Source of the DNA: Hericium rajendrae
Lineage: Eukaryota > Basidiomycota > Agaricomycetes > Russulales > Hericiaceae
NCBI GenBank assembly: GCA_033439255.1
Contig: CM065878.1
Span: forward strand, 2,914,001-2,978,000
DNA length: 64,000 nt
Reading direction: 5' to 3'
Shown: positions 46,097-57,981 of the stretch, piece after piece
Layout of the letters: the number at the start of each line of letters is the position of its first letter
Numbering within the stretch: position 1 is the stretch's first letter
Program-made: the position numbers and the translations under genes
The notes under the pieces: generated by a model
Databases searched by the model: none
Seen by the model: only the letters and a program-made list of their open reading frames with translations
Told to the model about the DNA's origin: nothing

Positions 46097-47342
46097 CTAG
46101 AAACCACCTGGCATGGCCAACACCGGGTGTGCGAAGCCGCAGCGCTCGCGCCTGACCATCTCCGCAGGCGCGCTGTGCCGCTTCGCCTTCTTGTCCGTCT
46201 CCTCATGACCGTTCGTGCCGTGCTCCGAGCCGTCAGCGCCGAGCATGCGACGCTTGAGCATGGACACCATGGCATGTCCCTTCCGGCCGCGCGGGTCCAA
46301 CGAGGACAAGTTGCTTTCGTTGAGCTCCGTGGGAGACTTCTTCGTTGCTGAGCGAGGAACAACCGTAGTCCTGATCTCCAGATCGGGAGTGAGGGGCGAG
46401 CGTGGCGAGACAGGAGGCAGGTTCAAAGCAGCGGGAGGAGCCTTCAGGCCAGGCCTGGTGTAAGACACACCGTTGGATGGGCGCAGCACTTCCTGCTTGC
46501 GTAAGAAAGCGGGCAGTGGGGCGCGGCGGGGCTTCTCGTCCTTCGCGGCTTGCTTCTGGGCAGTCAAGCGCGCGGTGATCTGGTCGAGGGTGGGCGGACG
46601 TTTGTGCGCGCCCAACAAAGGAGTGGTGGGTCTTGTAGGAGTTTGGGAGACTTGCGGCGCTTGTCCTGAGGCACGCGGAAATCGACCTGCTCAACCCATG
46701 GGTCTGTCGGCGGCCAAGACATGCCGTCCGCTACATACTGGTAACCCAGCTGCTCGTACAACGCAAGCGGCGAGACAAGGCCTGGTGAGGGCAGCGAGAA
46801 GTGGAAGACGGCAGGGGACTCCGGGGGAGTTTTAGGAAGCATGGTTGCTGTGGGTGAAGGCGGCGCCTGCAGCTTAGACAGAAATACTGCGCGTCGTTCC
46901 ACTGCGAGGAAACGATGAGTGGGTGGCACATTCACGGCGAGAAGATGTACTTACTCTGCTTGCTTTTGTGAGCCTTGAGCGCGATTTCCTTGCGCAAGTC
47001 AGGCCCCTTCTTGCCCGTGCCGGAAGCATTTCGCTCCCTCGTCGCCGCCAAGAGCGCCTGGAAGCGCTCTTGTTCAAGACCCTTGGCGGTCGTCTCTGAC
47101 GGCCGCAAAGGCGACGGTTGCCTATGGAACCGAGGCGAAACCGTCGGCGGGGGCGTGAGGAGCGTCGCCCTATATTCATCGCCTTCCTCGTCATCTGTGG
47201 ATGAGTCGAACTGTGCGGAGAATGGAGAGAATGGCTCGGGGACGGGCTCTGGCTCTGGAGCGGGCGAGATGCTGATCTCGGGGACGAGGTCAGAACCTGC
47301 AGAAAGGCAGATCTCAGGGAGGGGGGAAGTGGCGAATTCCAT
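46097..47342 (-). CDS. Unrecognised basic, low-complexity protein
   Basis: I do not recognise this gene. It starts MEFATSPLPEICLSAGSDLV and continues with acidic and Pro-rich sequence (PAPEPEPVPEPFSPFSAQF, STDDEEGDEYRATLLTPPP). A basic helix follows (FQALLAATRERNASG, KGPDLRKEIALKAHKSKQ), interrupted by an intron. The central part has PPESPAVFHFSLPSPGLVSP, ALYEQLGYQYVADGMSWPP and PTDPWVEQVDFRVPQ, which looks like a short folded motif. The C-terminal third is basic (ITARLTAQKQAAKDEKPRR, GRKGHAMVSMLKRRMLG) and ends FAHPVLAMPGGF. A frame break at about 46645-46660 fits one missing A. Composition suggests a nuclear, intrinsically disordered protein; this is inference. No known domain was identified. 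Confidence 0.7.
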
Positions 47343-48934
47343 GATTGAGAAAGTAGCAGAGCGATGTTGAGAAAATCGGAGAAAATGGAATTAGATGGTG
47401 ACCGGCACCAGAGATTGAGTAGACTGTGGCGGACAGGAGCGGGAAAGAAGAAAGGACGCTAACCACGCCGAGCGGGGAGAGGAGAGCAAGAAACGAGAGT
47501 GGGGCAGTTGGTGACTATATAGCGGTAACGCGCAACAACTGCAGCTGTGCTCGGTCGATCTGACACGTTGCGTCCGCAGTCCCTCCCCCCGGCTAAATAT
47601 CCCCTGCAAAGTCGTGTGCCCATCAACAATCCCTTCTCGGCATTACGCAATGGTATCTCCCCGCCATCGTTTCTCAGGATCTGTCCTGTCTTCATGCAGA
47701 GGCGAAATCCAGGCCTCGCGCTTGGACTTACAAGAGCGCAAACCCGGAGGCAATTGTTGCTCAGGTGAGTGTATCTCTGTGTATCTGCGTATCTACCATG
47801 GTAACGGAGCCCCATCGCTTCGCCAAAAATGACAAAATTCACCAGACGGGGAAATAAGCAAATCTGATGCAGGTACAGGATCGCCTCTTGCCGATTCCAG
47901 CCCTGAAGCCAGTGCGTTCATCGGCATCCTCGCTCTTGCCATCACGTGTTAGCGTGCAAGTATACAGAAAGGGTACACCCTTACAGGCCTACAAGGTCCA
48001 ACGCCCACGCATCATGCATCATGAGCGAGGTACCGTTAGGCGCGTATTACAGTCCAGATCCTGCTTATGTCTTGCGTTTGATACAGTTTGCCGGTCTATT
48101 TGTGAAACCTGTGCAACTGTATGACCAACATCTCCGATATGTAACCTCACATATACCTCGTATTTAGTACCGCCTGGACCATATTTGAAGACGGATCTTG
48201 TTGCATGGGTAGAGCATGGTTGCAACATTCAACGGACCTTCAGGCTGTCCCCCTTCACACGAGCCTCCACATCATATGTTTGGAGGCAACGTACATGCAA
48301 TGCTGCATGATGCGACAGCATCACAGAGCAATATGGAATCAAAAAAAAATGTTTGGAGGCTAAAATCTAGTCTGAAAGAAAGCCATGCATGTAGCATCAG
48401 TCATGATCATTCTGTGACAACCGGGTCGGCCATGGATAAGGCCATGGGGACACGCCGCAAACATAAGGGGAAACAAGGTGCTGTTTGCACCCATCAATCG
48501 ATCGCGGGGCTACTAAATGTGCAACATACGATGATCGTTTGAGCAATGGGCCCGGATTAAACGCGAAGGGACTGGGCATCCTCCGATGTATACATACACA
48601 GGTGCATGACGACCGTATGTCAGTGACGTTAGAAACCCGAGCACTCACCATCGACACTAGCATTGGTGGGAACGAGCGCTTGAGATCGTCGGGATGTATG
48701 AAACGATCTCGGTATATCGGGACCCTGGCCGACCACCCTGGATCCCTGCGCCCAGGCTATAACGAACCAGCTCATCATTCCAACAATCCAGCTGGGATGA
48801 AGCAAAATAGATTGGTCATTCACTTGGAGATGATTGAGCTGGTGGTGTGCTGTCGCGGCGGAAAAAAAAAAAGTAGCGGCAGAACAGCGTTCGACCTACA
48901 GTAGAATACACTGCTCCAAACCATCTCTATCAGA
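47343..48934. other. Long gene-free stretch between unknown gene and LYS1
   Basis: At 1.6 kb this is the longest gap between genes in the window. It holds the promoter of the unknown gene and the LYS1 3' flank. It contains an A-run at about 48862-48872 and two copies of TGTTTGGAGGC about 70 bp apart (near 48278 and 48349). Open frames here do not form a plausible gene and no RNA gene was identified. Confidence 0.4.
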
Positions 48935-50209
<1,275 letters not shown>

Positions 50210-50646
50210 GGTGGATGATGCTCTGGCGATGAAGGGGAGGCAGATGAGTTGCGATATCAAGTCTACTATAATTTGCTTGACTCGACACGAAAATTAAAAT
50301 CCAAAGTCGGCAAGTTGCGATCACGTGACTTAAGTGGCTCGTCCCGTGATGGGAAAGCAATTATCTTCTTCTCACGCTTAGCATGGCCATGAAAAGTCAG
50401 ACGAGGTACGGCAGTTTCTATTCCTCTACCCGGCGAGAGGAGTATTTAGTAGGCAGTCAGAATTGGAATCCAGTACCGTTCGGGTGGACCGCAGCATTAG
50501 CATGACATGGTTATGCAAGAAATTCAACATTCGCCAATACAAAGTTGATCCTTTAATTTGGTATCGCGTGCATTCTAACCGAACTGATCCATCGCCGTGG
50601 ATTGCTTATCGCCGAGGCACAAACCACTATTCCACTGCCCGTAGTT
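50210..50646. other. Intergenic region LYS1 promoter / SDR terminator
   Basis: This 437-bp stretch lies between co-directional minus-strand genes. Besides the TGACTC and CACGTG words nothing was recognised. Confidence 0.4.
50278..50283. promoter_or_regulatory. Gcn4/CpcA-like core TGACTC upstream of LYS1
   Basis: TGACTC lies about 70 nt upstream of the LYS1 start. Fungal general amino-acid control factors bind TGA(C/G)TCA, and lysine genes are classical targets. Only the six-base core is present, so this is suggestive only. A palindromic CACGTG occurs further upstream at 50322-50327. Confidence 0.3.
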
Positions 50647-51717
50647 CTATGCTCTCCCGGACTCGTAGTAGCCCTTCGCGACGTCTAACTTGCCCTTCTC
50701 AAAGCGCTCAAATGCACTTGTCACCGATCCGACCGTAACGTGGTCCTCTCCCCGTTGTAGACCTTCCATGGCAGCCGAGGTAAATTTGTCGAGCGGCATC
50801 CAGAACTTGGACAATCTGTCTGATGTTCCTTGATCTGCGGTAGTGCGGCGTGAGTCAGAGCAAACGGAATGGGGAAAGAACGGACGGTCATGAAGCTCGG
50901 ATTCGACCAACCTGCATGGCGTGTCAGTAGACATCCGGATTGAGGTGAGTTACTACGTACGGCGGACTGATTTCAATCACATGAATATTCTTCTCCCGCA
51001 GTTGGACATTCATCGACAAGCTGAGACTGTGTAATGCCGCTTTGGTAGCGGAATAGTTAGGCACCCACGGAGCAGGCACTATTCCAAGGCCAGAAGTAAT
51101 GGGTATAACGAGGCAATGATGCCCTTGTTCCTAAAGCCATTGAAGTAAGCGACGATCGATGAAAATTGAGCAATACTCACGCCGAGTTTAAGAAAATGCG
51201 GCACGAAGCACTTGACCATCATGGTTATAACAGTCGCGTAATTCAAGTTTATTTCCGCCAAAAGCGCTGTATACGGCTTTCGTGTGACCGAGGGAAATCT
51301 CTCGAGGGAAACTGCCTACCGTCCAGGTCTATTGATTCCGGGTTGCGGAAGTCTACGATATGCTGAACAGCAGCGGAGAATACGACAGCGTCAAGCTGCC
51401 GTTGAAGCTATGAGAACACAATTGCGAAGCGCGACACAAAGTGGATACCATACCTTGGGATGGGTATCAATGATGTTCCGAATCGACTGGACCACTTCAT
51501 CTCTCGGACCACCGATGTCCAGTTGGACCGCCTTCATCTTTCCTCTTCCGTCCTGCTCACTGAATGCAGCGAGCTCATCCAGCCTGTCTTGTCGACGCCC
51601 GGTCACAATCACGGTCGGACGAGATGGAAGGGCATGAATGCTCCGAGACAAAGCCCTGCCAATACCAGCGGTTGCGCCGATGACAAGGACGCATTTGGAG
51701 TCGTTGATGCTGGGCAT
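50647..51717 (-). CDS. Short-chain dehydrogenase/reductase
   Basis: This is a classical SDR oxidoreductase; substrate unknown. The start at 51715-51717 gives MPSINDSKCVLVIGATAGIG, whose GATAGIG is the cofactor-binding glycine motif (Ala in place of the usual first Gly of TGxxxGIG). TVIVTGRRQDRLDELA follows; the Arg pair suits NADP(H), by family rule. AVQLDIGGPRDEV and LDAVVFSAAVQHIVDF come next, then the catalytic segment: Ser in PITSGLGIVPAP and the Tyr/Lys pair in NYSATKAALHSLSLSM. The tail has REKNIHVIEISPP and ERFEKGKLDVAKGYYESGRA. All five or so exons join in frame. An upstream in-frame start would extend into the neighbouring transposon-like terminus and is less likely. The start lies only 181 bp from that element. 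Confidence 0.9.
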
Positions 51718-51894
51718 GAACAGAAGGAGAGACGAGAAAACGGAGCCGAAAAGGCGAAAAACCTGCGAAGAGGCATTGCGCCTGACTATATATGCCGGCG
51801 GGCGTTCGGAATTGTATGGGGTAGATATGAGATACACAGAGGGTAGTAACGAGAAATCGGCACCCGCATGTTGGCTTCTGAGTTGGCCGAAGAC

Positions 51895-51897
51895 TAC
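51895..51897. repeat. Left 3-bp target-site duplication (TAC)
   Basis: TAC directly precedes the left CACTG terminus and is repeated immediately after the right terminus at 53395-53397. A 3-bp duplication is characteristic of CACTA-superfamily insertions. Three bases can match by chance (1 in 64). Confidence 0.5.
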
Positions 51898-53394
51898 CAC
51901 TGGAGAAACCCAAAAATAGCCGCCGCCGTTATTCGGCGGAAACAAGTCCTTTCGGCGCGATATCCGCCAAATCCCCTCTTACCTCCGTATCGGCTCCCTT
52001 TTCGCCAGATTTCAGCTTACGCGTGATGCAATTTCATCGGCGCAAGTCGCGACATGCGTCGCGTCTTGTTCTTGCCTTGTTCTCCGATTTCTTTCTAAGT
52101 CGTACTTCTCCCTCTTACCACGATGTCGCTCGGCGTCGAGTGCGCTGCCTCCCGCTTTCCCTCGTGTATCTGACAGCTCTCTACTGATCCCATCTCAAGC
52201 CTTCATAAATTCCCAGGATCAACTCATCTTCTCGCCGTCGTCGGCCATTGCGCCCTTAGACAGGACGTTCGTCGTTTAGACTATCCGTCAGTCTCAGTCT
52301 CATATTTAAGTGGATCTGACTACTATTTACTATCTTCAGCTACTCCAAGACCTCGATGAAGATATTGCACCCTTGACTTCGCGAAGAGCTCCGATGTTAA
52401 GAGTCGTGGTTGGGTTCTGGATCGTGCAAACTGTGAGGATATGTGGATTCAGTGAGTTTTGCATGGCATTTCTGAGCATGTTGCAACATTCTTTAATCCA
52501 ACCTTATTGTCCTCTATGATCGCCATGTCGACTGTCGTATTTACGGCCCTTCGCAGCGCATATATGCACATATAGTCAGGTTTACACGTCTTCTGCCCAG
52601 CCCTGCAATGCCTTGCTTTGCGCAACAGGTGCGAGTGATGGTATCGTACTGAACTAATCACTCATAAATACAGAGATATGACCTTATCCTTGTCGAACGG
52701 TGAATGCACAAGCGCGGCACGATAACTTAATATTTAGGACTTTACACGAGGGAAGAGCTAATTATTAGGTGAGTCGAGTCTCTTACTATGCGCCCACTCC
52801 ATGGTGCTCATGATGATTGCTTAGATATGCTGTCGTTACGTCGTCGTTGAAGTTCTGCAAGACCCAGAGAGGCGAGGGTGGGCGGGTCCGAAAAATTTGC
52901 TTGTTATGGTGTACAGCAGGAAGTGGGACATCGGTGAGCGCTTTTGAGCCATGATCCTGTGGTAGTCCAGCATAGTCATTTCGGATGGATGCTGGCCTGA
53001 ATACGAGTGGCCAGTATCCTACTAAACTGGTTTGCTCGAGACCAGGGTTGGATTGGGGGCTTGAATAACGGCTCAGGGATAGATAGATACTGTGTTACGG
53101 TTCTAGCACATAGTGGATGTACAATAGGTCTATATTCAAGCGAAGCAAATGGGTATACAAATGGATTCTGAACGAGTACGGTGGCCCAAAGGGAAGGGGG
53201 AATGGGGGATCTCTAATGGTGCTGGCGGTTTCGCTGTGGAAATCGAGCGAAAAGGTGGCTGTTATGAAGCCGAAAGGATTACTAACAGCCGAATATCCGC
53301 TGGCGGCGATTTGGTGGATATCTCGCCGAAATTGAGCGAAAACGACTTGTTTCCGCCGGATAACGGCGGATGATATTTTTGGGTTTCTCCAGTG
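51898..53394. mobile_element. Non-autonomous CACTA-like DNA transposon
   Basis: This is a 1,497-bp element bounded by inverted repeats. Reading inward, both ends start CACTGGAGAAACCCAAAAAT. They remain similar for about 80 bp, including (T/C)CCGCCGTTAT(T/C)CGGCGGAA, AACAAGTC and GATATCC(G/A)CCAAATC. The right arm carries an insertion of roughly a dozen bases relative to the left. The CACTG ends and flanking TAC repeats fit the CACTA/EnSpm superfamily, whose members make 3-bp duplications. The interior has no open frame long enough for a transposase and no transposase motif that I can see, so it would need to be mobilised in trans. One internal frame near 52310-52519 has a hydrophobic stretch but no support as a gene. 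Its left end sits 181 bp upstream of the SDR start codon. Confidence 0.72.
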
Positions 53395-53397
53395 TAC
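53395..53397. repeat. Right 3-bp target-site duplication (TAC)
   Basis: This TAC immediately follows the right CACTG terminus and matches the left copy at 51895-51897, supporting insertion by a 3-bp staggered cut. Confidence 0.5.
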
Positions 53398-53541
53398 GAC
53401 CGCAGGAACGGCGGAAGATCACATGGACTTGCCGCTTTACGTTCCATCAGGACTTGCCGCCGGGCCGCGGCCTAGTTGCGCCGCGGCAGATTAGAAGCGC
53501 AGCTTATGCGGCTATGCGCAATTGCACCCGCACGTGCCCTC

Positions 53542-54603
53542 ATGCAATCGCCACACCACGACCACCCATCCGACGACGAGAACGAGGTCCAGAGCGAAGG
53601 CTACCACTCCTTCGAGGCCGACTCTGACATAGAGGAGGTCCAGTCCGAGGAATCAGTACGGGTGCGTGCTCTCGTTACTTCGTCGCACGGCGATCTCATC
53701 GGTCTGCAGAACTGCTTGCGAGATGCCGAGCAGCTCAAACAAGAAGGAAACGAGTTCTTTCGGTCGAGTTCGTGGAGCGATGCCATGATGGCTTACCGCA
53801 GGGCTTTGACACGGATCCCCGCAAGGAAAGTCAGCCGCGATAAGGGGAAGGGCAAGAAGAGGGACGTGTCTCCGCCGGAGGACCGCGAGGAACTCTTCCC
53901 CAGAGCCCCACCGGAGGAAGACACAAAGCCGCTGCCGCTGACTGGCCTAGGCCTAGAATGTGGCAAGGCAAGGGCGATTCTGAATGCGAACATTGCAGCA
54001 TGTCACGTAAAACTCGTAAGGCGGCTTTCTGCCTCTCTTTATCCGTTGACGAACATCGCCGTGCCCTGTCTAGGGTGAACACGAGGAAGCTGTCAAGGCA
54101 TGCACCAAAGGTTTCTCAATTGTTCTGCTTCTGTTTTCTCACCGTACTCACCGAGCTGCCCGCTAGCGCTCGAGGATGATTCCTCGTATGTCAAGCCCCT
54201 TCAGCGCCGTGCCCAGTGCAATGAGCGCATCGGATCGTGGACAGCGCTCAGCACCGCTCAAGAAGGTACGCGTGGAAACTAGCTGTCTGATCTTTCCCAA
54301 CCGATCTCCCGTAGATTATAAGAAGCTTGTGACACTGCTGCCGCCATCTTCGCCGCAAGCGAACGAAGTTCAGCGAGCCTTGCGTTCATTGGGACCTCGC
54401 GTAGAGGCTGCGCAAAAGCGAGAGATGGGGGAAATGATGGACAAGCTGAAGGGCATGGGTAACAGTATACTCGGTATGCGTCTGCTGTCTGATTGTCATC
54501 GAGCTTCATTGATTGTTCCGCAGGGAAATTTGGGCTGTCGACGGATAACTTTAAGTTTGAGCCGAACGGGCAAGGCGGCTATTCAATGAACTTCGCTCAA
54601 TAA
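53542..54603 (+). CDS. TPR co-chaperone-like protein (TTC1 family)
   Basis: This is a tetratricopeptide-repeat protein related to TTC1, probably an Hsp90/Hsp70 adaptor in the cytosol. The preferred start gives MQSPHHDHPSDDENEVQSEG; in-frame upstream ATGs at 53476 and 53506 exist. An acidic N-terminus precedes TPR1: DAEQLKQEGNEFFRSSSWSD and AMMAYRRALTRIP. A basic insert (KGKGKKRDVSPPEDREEL) is followed by TPR2 (ARAILNANIAACHVKL) and TPR3 (HEEAVKACTK, ALEDDSSYVKPLQRRAQCNE). The C-terminal motif is GMGNSILGKFGLSTDNFKF then NGQGGYSMNFAQ, as in TTC1. A small intron probably removes about 53660-53710. All exons join in frame. The gene begins about 150 bp after the CACTA-like element. Confidence 0.88.
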
Positions 54604-54909
54604 GCCGCCCTCTGCTTGGTTTAGGGACTGCTCTCTTACTGGATCACTAGATACATGTACGATAGATACCAAGGTGAATTCAACGAGTGCGCGGGTCTGG
54701 CGATAATATCAAGGAAATCACAAATTAAGCATGCCATTAGATATAAATTTAGCGCTGGAACGCAGACACGAGGCTTGTGCGGCGGTCGACTTCCGGACCT
54801 GCTCACCAAACGGACGCTGGCATTGGTAACATCGAAACATCACTCTAGTGAGGTCATAGGGTTGCGGAACCAAGTCCTGTCCTTCCAAGGCCATACCTGC
54901 GTATAAAGA
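54604..54909. other. Convergent spacer TTC1-like gene / IMP1
   Basis: This 306-bp stretch lies between convergent stop codons. No feature was recognised. Confidence 0.4.
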
Positions 54910-55618
54910 TCAGCATTCTGTCATTGAAGAGAAAAATGGACAGACCCTGGCGAGGACTCGGCCATGCACAAGTGACAGGGGTATTGGACCGTGTGCCCGG
55001 GAATCTCGAGACCATGCGGCATTATCACCGGCGACCCACAGGTGACCTTTCGGGACCACGACGTGTTCAGTACTTGGAGCATATTCGCCACTCGGATCAA
55101 CACAGATAATGTCACCCGGAAGCCCTAGTACACGCTTGCATACGAGACGGCCCATATTGAGTGGTGATACGTAGGTGATTATGTCTCCTCGTTGAAGGCC
55201 TTCTGGATTAAGGCGCACTGAGAGCAAGTTTTCTAACACCCATTCACCAGACTCGCCAAGAGTGGGAAGCATGGATGGCCCAGAGGTCTGTGTCCGACAT
55301 GAAATCAATTCCAAGAGAGTTGGAGATCACAAAAGGACTTACCGCCCGTATGAAGATTCCGTAGTGACTGCATATATGTCCGAAGCAGAAGAAGTTGAAG
55401 GTCTACAAGACGGTCACATTTTGAGGATAGTATAGACCCATCGGGGTAACTCACATGCAGAGCTGTCCATCCTGCATTCCGCAAAGTCAATGCCGCCTTT
55501 ACGGCCTACAGGAATAATTGTTACTCAGATCCATATAATACAAGATCCTCCTGAGACTCACCCTGAGCTTATCCAAAGCCCATGGCCTTGTGAAAAGGCT
55601 TCGGTCCGGGATTTGCAT
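54910..55618 (-). CDS. IMP1: Mitochondrial inner membrane protease subunit 1 (Imp1)
   Basis: Imp1 is an S26 signal-peptidase-like serine protease that removes inner-membrane sorting signals facing the intermembrane space. Four exons join in frame: MQIPDRSLFTRPWALDKLR, AVKAALTLRNAGWTALH, TFNFFCFGHICSHYGIFIRA and the rest, 181 residues in all. The catalytic Ser lies in TSGPSMLPTLGES (about residue 61), and the general-base Lys in GRLVCKRVLGLPGD (about residue 107). The S26 box GHLWVAGDNAAWSRDSRAHG and PIPLSLVHGRVLARV complete the fold. The third exon provides the hydrophobic anchor. The start lies 371 bp from the ELP4 start on the other strand. The first exon is short and its start was chosen because it splices in frame with a GTGAGT donor. 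Confidence 0.93.
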
Positions 55619-55989
55619 GTATTCGCAGGTATCGTCGAAGGAGACCAAAAGACCTCTGCATGAAAAGAGTAGGCGATCGGGGCGAAGAGATACCCAGATC
55701 AACGAAAGGCACCCCTGGAAGACAATCGCAAGTAAGTCAGGTTACAGTACGATACCACCTTTGGATAGTACTCTACCTCACACAGAAGACAGCACTCGTT
55801 CTGTCCGAGGCCTCCAACGTCGTCGAGCAATCGTCGAGAGCCTGAGATGTATCACCCGATCGCGGACTGAAGGATTGTCAGGTATGGTCCTGCGGACAGT
55901 CCATCTTGGCTCTGGGATGGTCCATGGACTTTGTAAGCCGAGCATATCCCACGATCAGTACTTTCAAGATCTTGACCACAAACTCACTG
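55619..55989. promoter_or_regulatory. Bidirectional promoter region IMP1 / ELP4
   Basis: This 371-bp stretch lies between divergent start codons. It is open in some frames, but the ELP4 family start fits the downstream ATG better. No clear TATA box was identified. Confidence 0.45.
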
Positions 55990-57505
55990 ATGTCTTCGTT
56001 CAAGCGGAAATCGACTGCGAAACAAACAAATCTGCCAGCTGGTACTCGTGCATCTCCCGCAAATCCGTCCACTATCATCACATCCACGGGATACCTTCCC
56101 TAGATGACATACTCGGAGGCGGGCTCCCCCTGTCGTGTTCCTTGCTTGTTCTCGCCCCCGATCCGCATTCCGCGTACGGGGAACTCGTGCAAAAATATTT
56201 TATAGCACAGGGACTCGCCTGCGGACAGCAAGTCTGCGTCGTGGACGACAATGCAAAGGAGTTCGTTTCCGAGTGCATGTGGATGCCGGGTTCGTCCCTT
56301 CCGTCTACCCCGAATCCCGAAGAAGAACACGAAGAAGCACAGGCCGAGGCCGAGGAGACAAAAGTCAAAATTGCGTGGCGGTACGAACATATGAAGCAGT
56401 TTCAGACGACTGTTCCGGCGTCTAATCAGTATGTGAGTTCCCCTTGCGTCGACGGGCCATTGAGGTAGAAATGTGTTCGACGCTTTGCTGTTCCTAGGTC
56501 TGCAGCCGAGGAGTTCTGCCACACGTTCGACCTGACTTGCAAAATCCCGCCTGATCTCCTGGAAGATGCTGTGAATGCGTCGAGTTTGCGCTTTATAAGC
56601 GTCTCCGGCGGATGTCCGGAAGCCAACCCGACAGTTGCGATTCTTGACGAAATACGCGAGATATTGGAAGAGACTAGCCCTGCAAAGCCCATCTGCATAT
56701 GCATCCCTGCTCTGGCTTCGCCGCAGTGGGGAGATCTTGAAGCACAGGTAGGGTTCCTTTCCGTCTTGTTTAGCACTTTGACCGACGAACGCCATCAGGG
56801 TATATTGCATTTCCTGCACCATCTGCGGGGTCTTTTGAGGCGCTATCCGCATGCGACCGCAGCAGTAGCTCTACCTCCGGATATCTCAAGTGATGGATGG
56901 GGCGGCCAAGGTTGGATCCAGAAAATGAGCTGGCTTTCCGACGCTTCTGTAATGCTAGCGGCTTTCACGGGTATGTTCACGGATACATATGACCGTGTAC
57001 GCGCAAATTTCTCATTGCGCCATTCTCAGCTGATCCAACCCTGTCCACTCTGTTTCCTTCCCATCACGGTATTCTAAGCATCTACACAGTGCCATCGCCG
57101 CACACACTTCTCCCCCCAAGCGATCGTTTCTCGGTTCTTCGTGGTATTTCGTCGACATCAGCTTCTTCTGGAGGCGGCGAAAATAATTTGGCATTCAAGT
57201 GCATGCGGAAACGCCTCGTCTTCGAGACGCTGCACCTGGATGTCGAAGGAGGCGTTGGCGAGCGTCGCACGACCCCGGCCATCAACGCTAGCAACCTGCA
57301 AGAGTCTGCACAGGAAAATCATACACATACGGTATCAGTCCATAAACATGCGGCTGCCTCGTTGGAGATCGAGCTGGAGGAAGCGCGCAGAGGGGTTGCA
57401 TTCATCAAAACAGGCGGTGTAGAAGTAGACTCGGGGCCGAAGCCTGTAAAGGCCAAGAAAAAAGTAGCGTTTCGTGCAGATAGACCAGATTTGTACGATT
57501 TCTGA
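55990..57505 (+). CDS. ELP4: Elongator complex protein 4
   Basis: Elp4 is a RecA-like subunit of the Elongator Elp4-6 ring, which is needed for wobble-uridine modification in tRNA. The start gives MSSFKRKSTAKQTNLPAGTR, then STIITSTG; a frame break at about 56080-56095 (one missing base) separates this from GIPSLDDILGGGLPLSCSLL. The fold continues with DPHSAYGELVQKYFIAQGLA, QQVCVVDDNAKEFVSECMWM, KIAWRYEHMKQFQTTV, CHTFDLTCKIPPDLLEDAV and ILHFLHHLRGLLRRYPHATA. Later blocks are MSWLSDASVMLAAFT and NNLAFKCMRKRLVFETLHLD. The end is VAFRADRPDLYDF. The degenerate P-loop is typical of Elp4. It is divergent from IMP1. Confidence 0.93.
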
Positions 57506-57981
57506 ATATATCACTGTCATCGCCGTGTAATCCATCAATCATCTCAATAATGATGTGGTGTTGATGTGCGCAAGGAGACTGAACTGCGACGTCTGGACGG
57601 CCGTGTATGTAAAAGTTTTCGGTGTGTCAGTCGTGAGAATTGCAAGCAGCCGACGTTTTGACTGTTGAGAACATCCTAACCCAGGCCCCCCAACCACTTT
57701 TACTTGCGCTCGTTCCCTGAGCATACGCAACGCACAGGCGTGGTACGAGCCCCTTGTTCTCTTGAAACTCTCCGCTTAAGCCCTGGTTTGCATCACGATT
57801 TTCATTTAGTCGAGGGCGGCCGACGTCCCATCAGCTGTTGCCAAGCAGTTGGCGCTCGCATATAGCTCAAGTCAGCATAGAGATTGAGGTCTGCAGGGAT
57901 TGCTGTTCACCTGGTTGTCATCAAGGCGCTGATTGACACCGACCGCGGTTATAGTGGCCGGAAATCCACATTCGTGTTTTC
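57506..57981. other. Intergenic region ELP4 / RhoGEF
   Basis: This 476-bp stretch lies between co-directional genes. No gene or repeat was recognised. Confidence 0.4.

Noticed and set aside
48278-48360. Repeated TGTTTGGAGGC in the long gap before LYS1 as a transposon trace
   Set aside because: Only an 11-base direct match with no inverted ends or target duplication; could be chance.
52310-52519. Hydrophobic open frame inside the CACTA-like element as a membrane-protein gene
   Set aside because: It is short, lacks flanking exons and has only a vague likeness to fungal membrane-protein fragments.
53117-53373. Open frames in the right arm of the element
   Set aside because: They read through the inverted terminal repeat and have no support as protein.
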